A stretch of DNA of 24,423 nucleotides from Chloroflexota bacterium. Its GTDB lineage: Bacteria; Chloroflexota; Limnocylindria; Limnocylindrales; CSP1-4. A program made the position numbers and the translations under genes. Shown here piece after piece: positions 13,735 to 19,473 of this stretch (the first letter of the stretch is position 1; every line of letters begins with the position of its first letter). The DNA is taken from positions 4,046-28,468 of the forward strand of contig JACVXW010000005.1 of assembly GCA_015661135.1 (NCBI GenBank), written 5' to 3'. The notes beneath the pieces were generated by a model. That model was not told the origin of the DNA, made no database searches, and saw only the letters and a program-made list of their open reading frames with translations.

Positions 13735-14367
13735 GTGGCCGGCCGAGCGTGGTTTCCAGCGTCCATCGAGGGTCGGCTGATCGTGCTTCGGCGGCACGTT
13801 CCGGAGAACCTGGCCGCCTTCCGGCGCTGGTACGCGGATCCCGAGATCGCCCGCCTGGCGCGCTACAAGGACGGCGCGATGACCGTCGACGAGATCGACC
13901 GGTTCTTCCAGACGCGAGCGCTCGGGACCGATTCGATGACGATGGCGATCCACGTCAGCGACACGGACCGACTCATCGGGACCTGCGCATTCAGCCAGCT
14001 GGACGGAGACAACGGCTCAACCCTGTATCACATCACCATCGGTGAGCGCGATGCCTGGGGCCAGGGGTTCGGGACCGAGGCGACCCGGCTGATGGTCGAC
14101 CATGCGTTCGGGACGCTCAAGCTGCACCGCGTCGCCCTGTCCGTCTTCGAGTTCAACGAGCGGGCGATCCGCTCCTACCTGGCCTGCGGGTTCACGGTGG
14201 AGGGTCGGTCGCGTGAGGCGATCTGGCGGGACGGACGCTGGTGGGACGAGGTTTCGATGAGCGTCCTTCAGCCGGAGTGGCTGCGGCGGAGCCCCACCGC
14301 CCCGGTTGATGTCGCGACCGGGGATTCGCCGCGTCCCGGGATCGCGGCCCGGCTGTTCGGGAGATGA
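13735..14367 (+). CDS. GNAT N-acetyltransferase, RimJ/RimL-like
   Basis: Transfers acetyl from acetyl-CoA to an amine; 210 aa from GTG 13735. Seen: LIVLRRHVPENLAAFRRWY with PEIARL near the N-terminus, a middle strand DRLIGTCAFSQL, the acetyl-CoA loop in AWGQGFGTEATRLMVDHAF (motif A Q/RxxGxG/A form), LKLHRVALSVFEFNERAIRSYLACGF (motif B with the N-E-R-A-I-R segment) and EGRSREAIWRDGRWWDEVSMSVL. This pattern is typical of the RimJ/RimL branch acting on protein N-termini or on antibiotics and small amines; substrate cannot be read from sequence. The last about 25 residues (after PEWLRR) are Pro/Gly-rich and extra. GTG is placed by TACCGT 6 nt upstream. Its TGA overlaps the ATG of the next gene. 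Confidence 0.88.
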   Translation: MAGRAWFPASIEGRLIVLRRHVPENLAAFRRWYADPEIARLARYKDGAMTVDEIDRFFQTRALGTDSMTMAIHVSDTDRLIGTCAFSQLDGDNGSTLYHITIGERDAWGQGFGTEATRLMVDHAFGTLKLHRVALSVFEFNERAIRSYLACGFTVEGRSREAIWRDGRWWDEVSMSVLQPEWLRRSPTAPVDVATGDSPRPGIAARLFGR

Positions 14368-14648
14368 CGATGGAATCGAGGGGACCGGCCGCGGATGCGG
14401 CACGGGCGTCGTTCCGGGCGTTGATGGACGCGAAGGGCCACGCGGTGGAGAACGCACGGACCGCTGTGGTCGGGCTGGAGTCGGCGTTCGCCGCCGGCGC
14501 GCTCGTTCGCACGGCAATGCTCGCGCAGATGCTCGGCGACCTGATGGTCGCCCTGGAGCAGGACGAGGGCCAGAAGCTGGGCGGCAAGAGCGCCGAGGCG
14601 GCACGATTCATCCTCCGCGCCATCTCTCGGGAGCTCGACAACGCATAG
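14364..14648 (+). CDS. Small all-helical protein, 94 aa
   Basis: ATG at 14364 overlaps the TGA of the acetyltransferase gene (ATGA), so it is probably translated by coupling; a second in-frame ATG at 14370 is possible. The sequence is Ala-rich and predicted helical throughout: DAARASFRALMDAKGHAVEN, then AVVGLESAFAAGALVRTAML, AQMLGDLMVALEQDE and AARFILRAISRELDN. Heptad-like hydrophobic spacing suggests a helical bundle or dimer. No metal, nucleotide or DNA-binding motif is evident and I recognise no family. Ends about 65 nt before the osmolyte transporter, which has its own -10 box, so it most likely belongs with the acetyltransferase. Confidence 0.65.
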   Translation: MTMESRGPAADAARASFRALMDAKGHAVENARTAVVGLESAFAAGALVRTAMLAQMLGDLMVALEQDEGQKLGGKSAEAARFILRAISRELDNA

Positions 14649-14701
14649 GCCTCCGGGGTGCCACGGCTGCCGCATCATGCGCGGCCCGGGCGCGCGGCGG
14701 G

Positions 14702-14707
14702 GATACT
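14702..14707 (+). promoter_or_regulatory. -10 hexamer GATACT, leaderless start of the transporter operon
   Basis: GATACT (4 of 6 to TATAAT) is followed by GACGCG and then the ATG at 14714. The gap matches other leaderless-type starts, though the first base is G rather than T. Confidence 0.35.
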
Positions 14708-14713
14708 GACGCG

Positions 14714-15865
14714 ATGTCAGCCATCCGCGCCGCGACCGTCACGTTCGACCATGTCTCGAAACGCTACCCGGGCACCGGCGCCGCGCACCCCGGTGCGGTG
14801 GAGGACCTGACCCTCGAGGTACCCGCCGGCAAGATCTGCGTCCTGGTCGGCCCGTCCGGCTGCGGCAAGACCACCAGCCTCAAGATGGTCAATCGGCTCA
14901 TCGAGCCGACGAGTGGCCGGATCCTCATCGACGGTGCGGACGCGGCCGAGCGCGAAGTGACGGATCTTCGCCGCTCCATCGGCTACGTGATCCAGCAGGT
15001 GGGCCTCTTCCCGCATCAGACGGTCGGGGAGAACGTGGCAACGGTGCCCAGGCTGCTGGGCTGGCCGGAGGACCGTCGGCGGGCCCGCGTGGACGAACTC
15101 CTGGGGCTCGTCGGGCTGGAGCCTGATCTCCATCGAGATCGCTACCCGGCCGCCCTGTCTGGCGGGGAGCGCCAGCGGGTCGGGGTGGCGCGGGCCCTCG
15201 CGGCCGATCCGCCGCTCATGCTCATGGACGAGCCGTTCGGCGCGGTCGATCCCATCGTCCGGGAGCGGCTCCAGAACGAGTTCCTCCGGCTCCAGGATTC
15301 CCTCGCCAAGACGATCCTGTTCGTCACGCACGACATCGACGAGGCGATCAAGATGGGCGACCTGATCGCGGTGCTGGAAGCCGGCGGGCGCCTGGCCCAG
15401 TTCGGGACACCGGACGAGATCTTGGCGCACCCGGCGTCCGAGTTCGTCGGCCGGTTCGTCGGGGCGGACCGTGGGCTCAAACGACTGGCGCTCGCGCGCG
15501 TGCGCGACCTGGTCCTGCTGCCTGCCGTGACGGCCCAACTCGGCGACGACGCGGCCCGGGTCAGGCGCCTCGACGCGAGCGATTCCGCCGGTTTTGTCCT
15601 GCTCGTGGACGATGAGGGCCGGCCGATCGGCTGGATCGGGCCGCGCCAGTTGCCCGACAGCGGCGGCTTGGCGGCTGCGATGGCCGCGCCGATGTCGCCG
15701 CTCCTCGACCGGCGGACGACGCTGAAGGATGCCCTCGCCATGCTCATCGACGCGGAGGTCCAGGTGGGAATCGTGGTTGACGAGCGCGGATCCGTGGCGG
15801 GTCTCGTGACGGCTGACGAGATCACCGCCTACGCCCGCCGCGAGCGCGAGGCGCAGACGGCGTGA
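14714..15865 (+). CDS. opuCA: Osmolyte (betaine/choline-type) ABC importer ATPase with CBS region
   Basis: Energises uptake of a quaternary-amine osmoprotectant; 383 aa. Seen: Walker A GPSGCGKT (46-53), Q-loop QQVGLFPH (94-101), signature LSGGERQRVGVARAL (148-162), Walker B LMLMDEP (168-174), D-loop GAVDP, H-loop FVTHDIDEA. The C-terminal about 110 residues form two degenerate CBS repeats (GFVLLVDDEGRPIGWIG and VGIVVDERGSVAGLVTADEI), the regulatory part that lets OpuA/OpuC-type ATPases sense ionic strength or c-di-AMP. Its last codon overlaps the first permease start (GTGA). First gene of a four-gene operon in order ATPase, permease, permease, binding protein. The family is secure; the exact substrate (betaine, choline, carnitine, proline) is not. 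Confidence 0.94.
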   Translation: MSAIRAATVTFDHVSKRYPGTGAAHPGAVEDLTLEVPAGKICVLVGPSGCGKTTSLKMVNRLIEPTSGRILIDGADAAEREVTDLRRSIGYVIQQVGLFPHQTVGENVATVPRLLGWPEDRRRARVDELLGLVGLEPDLHRDRYPAALSGGERQRVGVARALAADPPLMLMDEPFGAVDPIVRERLQNEFLRLQDSLAKTILFVTHDIDEAIKMGDLIAVLEAGGRLAQFGTPDEILAHPASEFVGRFVGADRGLKRLALARVRDLVLLPAVTAQLGDDAARVRRLDASDSAGFVLLVDDEGRPIGWIGPRQLPDSGGLAAAMAAPMSPLLDRRTTLKDALAMLIDAEVQVGIVVDERGSVAGLVTADEITAYARREREAQTA

Positions 15866-16503
15866 TTCGCTGGGATGTCGTCCAGGGCAACTTCCCGTTG
15901 ATCGCGAGCAAGCTGGTTGAGCACCTCGCGCTGACCATCGTGGCTGTCGGGCTGGGCCTCGTGATCAGTGCGCTGGCCGTCCTGGCCATCCGCGATTCAC
16001 GACGCCTGATCGGGCCGGTAACGGGCTTCTTCAGCGTCGTCTACACCATCCCGAGCCTCGCCCTCCTTGCCTTCCTCGTCCCTATCACCCGGCTCTCGTT
16101 CCTCACGGCGGAGATTGCGCTGGTCGGCTACACCCTCTTCATCCTCACGCGCAACCTGCTGGCCGGGCTCGCATCCGTGCCACTGGACGCGCTGGAGGCC
16201 GCCGACGCCATGGGCTACGGGCGGATGCGCCGTCTCTGGCAGGTGGAGGTGCCGCTGGCGCTGCCCCTGATCGTCGCCGGCATCCGCATCGCGACGGTCA
16301 CGACGATCGGCCTGGTGATGGTCACCGCGCTGATCGGGTTCGGGGGTCTCGGGCAGGTGATGCTGCGCGGCTACAACTTCCGGAACGACACGCTCGTGCT
16401 CGTCGGCTTCGTGCTTACGGTCGCCCTTGCGCTGGCGGCGGATCTCGGCCTGGCCTGGCTTGGTCGGACGGTCGCGCCGTGGAGCCGGGCGAGGATCGGC
16501 TGA
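15862..16503 (+). CDS. opuCB: Osmolyte ABC importer permease 1
   Basis: 213-aa inner-membrane subunit with about five to six hydrophobic helices (LALTIVAVGLGLVISALAVL, then GFFSVVYTIPSLALLAFLV, EIALVGYTLFILTRNLLAG, and two more at the C-terminus). The EAA loop that docks on the ATPase is present: EAADAMGYGRMRRLWQVEVP then LALPLIVAGIR. The IPSLALLAFLVP segment is typical of OpuC/ProW permeases. GTG start overlapping the ATPase stop; the gene's TGA shares one base with the next ATG (TGATG), so translation of the operon is tightly coupled. Confidence 0.93.
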   Translation: MIRWDVVQGNFPLIASKLVEHLALTIVAVGLGLVISALAVLAIRDSRRLIGPVTGFFSVVYTIPSLALLAFLVPITRLSFLTAEIALVGYTLFILTRNLLAGLASVPLDALEAADAMGYGRMRRLWQVEVPLALPLIVAGIRIATVTTIGLVMVTALIGFGGLGQVMLRGYNFRNDTLVLVGFVLTVALALAADLGLAWLGRTVAPWSRARIG

Positions 16504-17234
16504 TGGACCTGCTTCGTGGCGTCGCGACCTGGTTCTCCGATCCGGGCAACTGGTCGGGCAGCAACGGCGTGCCCTGGCGAATCGGCGAGCACGTGGTCCT
16601 GTCCGCGCTTGCCGTGGCCCTCGCGGTGGCGATCGCGCTGCCGGCGGGGCTGGCCATCGGCCATACCGGCCGCGGGGAGCGAATCGCGACTGCGGTCGCC
16701 GGGTTGGGACGAGCAGTGCCGTCCTACGCCCTGCTGATCCTGTTCGTTCCGCTCTTCGGGCTCGGATTCTCGAGTGCCCTGCCCGCCCTCATCCTCCTCG
16801 CGATTCCACCGATTCTGGTCAACACCGTGGCCGGGATCCGGGCCGTGGAGGCGGATGGCGTGGAGGCCGGTCGAGGCATGGGGATGACCGGTGTCCAGGT
16901 TCTCGCGCGGGTCGAACTGCCGGCTGCGATGCCGGCGATCGTTGCGGGTCTCCGAACCTCGGCCGTCCAGGTGGTCGCCACTGCAACCCTCGCGGCACTC
17001 GTCGCAGGCGGGGGGCTGGGCCGCTACATCGTCGACGGGTTCGCGCTTCAGCAGGACGACCGGATCCTCGCCGGAGCGGTGCTCGTGGCGTTCCTTGCCA
17101 TCGGCACGGACCGGGCCCTGACCGCTGCGCAGAGGCGATTCGAGCGGCGGCCGGGATCGATCCCGATCGGAGCACCCGGAGCGCCCGGTGCGCCGAGTTC
17201 GCCATTCGCGCCACCGGGGCCCTCCGCGGTCTGA
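16503..17234 (+). CDS. opuCD: Osmolyte ABC importer permease 2
   Basis: 243-aa second permease, ATG within TGATG at 16501-16505. Seen: helices VVLSALAVALAVAIALPAGL, AVPSYALLILFVPLFGLGF and others, an EAA-type loop (EAGRGMGMTGVQVLARVELP) followed by AMPAIVAGLRTSAVQVVATA, and GGGLGRYIVDGF. An in-frame GTG at 16479 would add eight residues inside the upstream gene; ATG is more likely. The C-terminus ends in an unusual tail GAPGAPGAPSSPFAPPGPSA after the last helix, probably cytoplasmic and unstructured. The next gene in the system, the binding protein, starts 126 nt downstream with its own promoter-like sequence and Shine-Dalgarno. Confidence 0.93.
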   Translation: MDLLRGVATWFSDPGNWSGSNGVPWRIGEHVVLSALAVALAVAIALPAGLAIGHTGRGERIATAVAGLGRAVPSYALLILFVPLFGLGFSSALPALILLAIPPILVNTVAGIRAVEADGVEAGRGMGMTGVQVLARVELPAAMPAIVAGLRTSAVQVVATATLAALVAGGGLGRYIVDGFALQQDDRILAGAVLVAFLAIGTDRALTAAQRRFERRPGSIPIGAPGAPGAPSSPFAPPGPSAV

Positions 17235-17296
17235 GGCCAGCGGCCCGTTCGCACCGAGTCCGAGGGGCGGTCACGGTGCCGACATACGACCTCTGC

Positions 17297-17302
17297 TATG
17301 GT
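17297..17302 (+). promoter_or_regulatory. Candidate -10 (TATGGT) for the binding-protein gene
   Basis: TATGGT in the permease-binding protein gap would start a leader of about 52 nt ending in a good Shine-Dalgarno (GGGAG at 17348-17352, 8 nt before the ATG). A separate promoter would allow more binding protein than permease. No clear -35. Confidence 0.35.
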
Positions 17303-17360
17303 CGACGCTCGCCCAGGTCGCGGCGTGGTTCGCGCGGGCGGGAAGAAGGGAGACGACCCA

Positions 17361-18299
17361 ATGCGGCACATCCGCACGGCCGCCCTCGGGGCAGCGATGC
17401 TCGCGCTCATCGTGAGCGCGTGTTCGCTGGGAGGGGGCGGCCAGGCTTCCAAGGGGACGATCGCGAGCCAGCTCGTGCTGGCCGGACCGCCCGAGTGTCC
17501 CGAGCGTCCGTTCTGCCTGAAGGGCCTGACGGGCACCTACGGGATCACGTTCAAGGAATTCAAGCCCACGGACCCGGGCGGCCCGATCACGATCGAGGCG
17601 CTCAAGAAGGGCGATGCGCAGGTTGGCCTGCTGTTCACCTCGGATCCGGCGATCGCGGTCAACGGCTTTGTCCTCCTGAAGGACGACAAGCAGCTCCAGC
17701 TCGCCGACAACCTCGTGCCGGTCGTCCGACAAGCGGCGCTCGACGCCAATCCGGTCATCGAGGACGCCCTCAACGCGGTCATGGCGAAGCTCGATCAGGC
17801 GGCCCTGACGGACCTCAACAAGCAGGTCACCGTGGACGGCAAGGCCGTCCCCGAGGTCGCAAAGGCCTGGGTGGAGGCGGGGGGATTCTCGTTCTCCGGT
17901 GGTTCCGGATCCGTGACCGTCGGCTCCACGAACTTCTACGAGCAGGAGATCCTCGGCGAGATCTTCGCCCAGGTCCTCGAGCAGGCCGGCATCACCGTCG
18001 AGCGCAAGTTCCAGCTCGGCAACCGGGAGATCGTCTTCCCGGCGCTTGAATCCGGCGAGATCGACATTCTGGCCGAGTACGCCGCCACGGCGCTCGAGTT
18101 CGTCAACGCGGGGGCCGGCGAGGCCTCGACGGACCCGGCAGCCACCGTCGTCAAGTTCAACGAGCACCTCGCAAGTCGCGGACTCGTTGCCCTTGCCTTC
18201 GCTGCCGCCACGGACCAGAACGGGTTCGTGGTCACCAAGGCGACAGCCGACAAGTACGGCCTCGTCTCGATCAGCGACCTGGCCAAGCCGGCACCCTGA
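17361..18299 (+). CDS. Osmolyte-binding lipoprotein (OpuAC/OpuCC fold), circularly permuted
   Basis: Extracellular substrate-binding subunit of the importer, 312 aa. Seen: a signal peptide and lipobox LIVSAC (Cys21 lipidated). The mature protein starts with what is normally the C-terminal half: SQLVLAGPPECPERP (36-50), YGITFKEFKPTDPGGP, ALKKGDAQVGLLFTSDPAIA, DNLVPVVRQ, VAKAWVEAGG (to about 175). A short FSFSGGSGS linker (176-184) follows, then the normal N-terminal half: VTVGSTNFYEQEILGE (185-200), NREIVFPALESGEIDILAEY, ATALEFVN, QNGFVVTKATADKYGL and SISDLAKPAP at the stop. In ordinary relatives the DLAK..AP segment runs directly into QLVLGGPPECPERP. Length is normal, so nothing is missing. 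ATG 17361 is fixed by its GGGAG Shine-Dalgarno and the signal peptide. Binding is probably retained, since new ends sit at the lobe hinge. Confidence 0.9.
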   Translation: MRHIRTAALGAAMLALIVSACSLGGGGQASKGTIASQLVLAGPPECPERPFCLKGLTGTYGITFKEFKPTDPGGPITIEALKKGDAQVGLLFTSDPAIAVNGFVLLKDDKQLQLADNLVPVVRQAALDANPVIEDALNAVMAKLDQAALTDLNKQVTVDGKAVPEVAKAWVEAGGFSFSGGSGSVTVGSTNFYEQEILGEIFAQVLEQAGITVERKFQLGNREIVFPALESGEIDILAEYAATALEFVNAGAGEASTDPAATVVKFNEHLASRGLVALAFAAATDQNGFVVTKATADKYGLVSISDLAKPAP

Positions 18300-18335
18300 C
18301 CATCCATCCTGTCGCCAGCGAGAACGAGCAGCCAG

Positions 18336-18938
18336 ATGTTCGAGCGCCTCTTCGGCAACCAGGCCCAGGATCCGGCCGTCATGGAGCGCATCCCGCCGGG
18401 CCAGTACCGGACGGAGAAGTTCCCGGTCCTCCACTACGGCTCTGTGCCGAACACGGACCTCGCGAAGTGGGACTTCAAGGTCTTCGGTCAGGTTGACGCG
18501 CCGTTCACGCTGACCTGGGAGCAGTTCAAGGCGCTGCCCCGAAAGACCGTCAGGACGGACATCCACTGCGTCACCCGATGGACCAAGCTGGACACCGTCT
18601 GGGAGGGCGTGGCGATCCAGGAGATCCTCCGCACGGCTCAGGTCCGGCCGGCGACCACCCATGTCGTCGCCCACTCGGAGCAGGGCTATACCGCGAACCT
18701 GCCGCTCAGCGTCCTCGACGACGACGACGTGCTCCTTGCCGACACCTTCGACGGCCAGCCGCTCGAGAAGGAGCACGGCTGGCCGCTGCGCCTGTTCGTC
18801 CCAAAGCGCTACTTCTGGAAGAGCGCCAAGTGGGTCCGCGGCCTCGAATTCCTGGACCACGACCAGCTTGGCTTCTGGGAACGTTACGGCTACAACAATG
18901 ACGCCGATCCGTGGAAGGAAGAGCGCTTCAGCGAGTAG
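18336..18938 (+). CDS. Sulfite oxidase-like molybdopterin oxidoreductase
   Basis: 200-aa Moco-binding domain of the sulfite oxidase/YedY superfamily. Seen: FKVFGQVDAPFTLTWEQFKALP (48-69), the molybdenum-ligand Cys in TDIHCVTRWTKL (Cys78), WEGVAIQEILRT, THVVAHSEQGYTANLPLSVL, HGWPLRLFVPKRYFWKSAKWVRGLEF. It lacks a Tat signal, a heme domain and the dimerisation domain of true sulfite oxidases, so it is a short cytoplasmic form; electron partner and substrate are unknown. The start at 18336 has no clear Shine-Dalgarno and no TANNNT box. It follows the binding-protein gene by 36 nt in the same direction, so it may be read through from the transporter, though a functional link is not evident. Confidence 0.88.
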   Translation: MFERLFGNQAQDPAVMERIPPGQYRTEKFPVLHYGSVPNTDLAKWDFKVFGQVDAPFTLTWEQFKALPRKTVRTDIHCVTRWTKLDTVWEGVAIQEILRTAQVRPATTHVVAHSEQGYTANLPLSVLDDDDVLLADTFDGQPLEKEHGWPLRLFVPKRYFWKSAKWVRGLEFLDHDQLGFWERYGYNNDADPWKEERFSE

Positions 18939-18993
18939 CCGCTAGACGGCGACCCGATGTTAAAACAGATTCCTATCCACGCGAGGCCCCCGT

Positions 18994-19473
18994 TCAGACG
19001 GGCGTGGCGATACCCCGACTGAGGTTGGCGAGTCGATCTCGTGCCTGTTTCGACCTCACGGCGTTCCCCTTGCGATCGTAAAGCTCGACCGCGCGGCGGA
19101 GGGCGCCCGTGGCGTCCTTCGTCCGACCCGCGGCGTGGAGCACTTCTGCGAGCCCGGCAAGCGCGTCGGCGTGGAAGCCCAGGTAATCCGTCCGGCCGGC
19201 GAGTTCCACCGCCTCCTCGGCCAGCGCGAGCGCCGCGCGGTGGTCGCCGCTCCGGGAGTGGATCCGACCGAGGATGTCGCGGCGCCTGATCTGGTGGCTA
19301 AGGCTGTCCGGCCGATTGCCGGGCGAGGCATCGAGTCGTTCGAACAGCGACAGCGCATCGCCCTCCCGGCCCTGTTCGAAGAGGGCCCGCGCCTGCTCCG
19401 TCGAAACGATCGAGAGGAACCACATGTCGCCCATCGTCCCGAACATGTCGATCGCCGTCTCCGAGCAGGTCAT
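18994..19473 (-). CDS. C-terminal TPR part of the BTAD regulator, out of frame
   Basis: 159 codons from an ATG at 19473, in the +1 frame relative to the 19298-22801 gene. It continues that gene's TPR pattern without loss: SIVSTEQARALFEQGREGDALSLF (about 21-44), LGRIHSRSGDHRAALALAEEAVELA, DALAGLAEVLHAAGRTKDATGALRRAVELYDRKG. The long frame upstream becomes low-complexity Arg/Gly-rich exactly where this one opens, so the two were one reading frame separated by one base near 19474. Either the gene is broken, the read has an indel, or this is now a separate short protein. It has no Shine-Dalgarno of its own, so independent translation would rely on re-initiation. Confidence 0.7.
   Translation of the reverse strand: MTCSETAIDMFGTMGDMWFLSIVSTEQARALFEQGREGDALSLFERLDASPGNRPDSLSHQIRRRDILGRIHSRSGDHRAALALAEEAVELAGRTDYLGFHADALAGLAEVLHAAGRTKDATGALRRAVELYDRKGNAVRSKQARDRLANLSRGIATPV

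Noticed and set aside
17886..17909. Binding protein as a fusion of two incomplete gene copies
   Set aside because: Each half occurs once and the two together make one full-length domain, so permutation explains it better than fusion of duplicates, although duplication followed by trimming is a plausible route to it.
16427..18860. Long open frames on both strands across the transporter genes
   Set aside because: Arg/Gly-rich on the + strand and charge-rich antisense on the - strand; the ABC permease and binding-protein frames have all the motifs and start signals.
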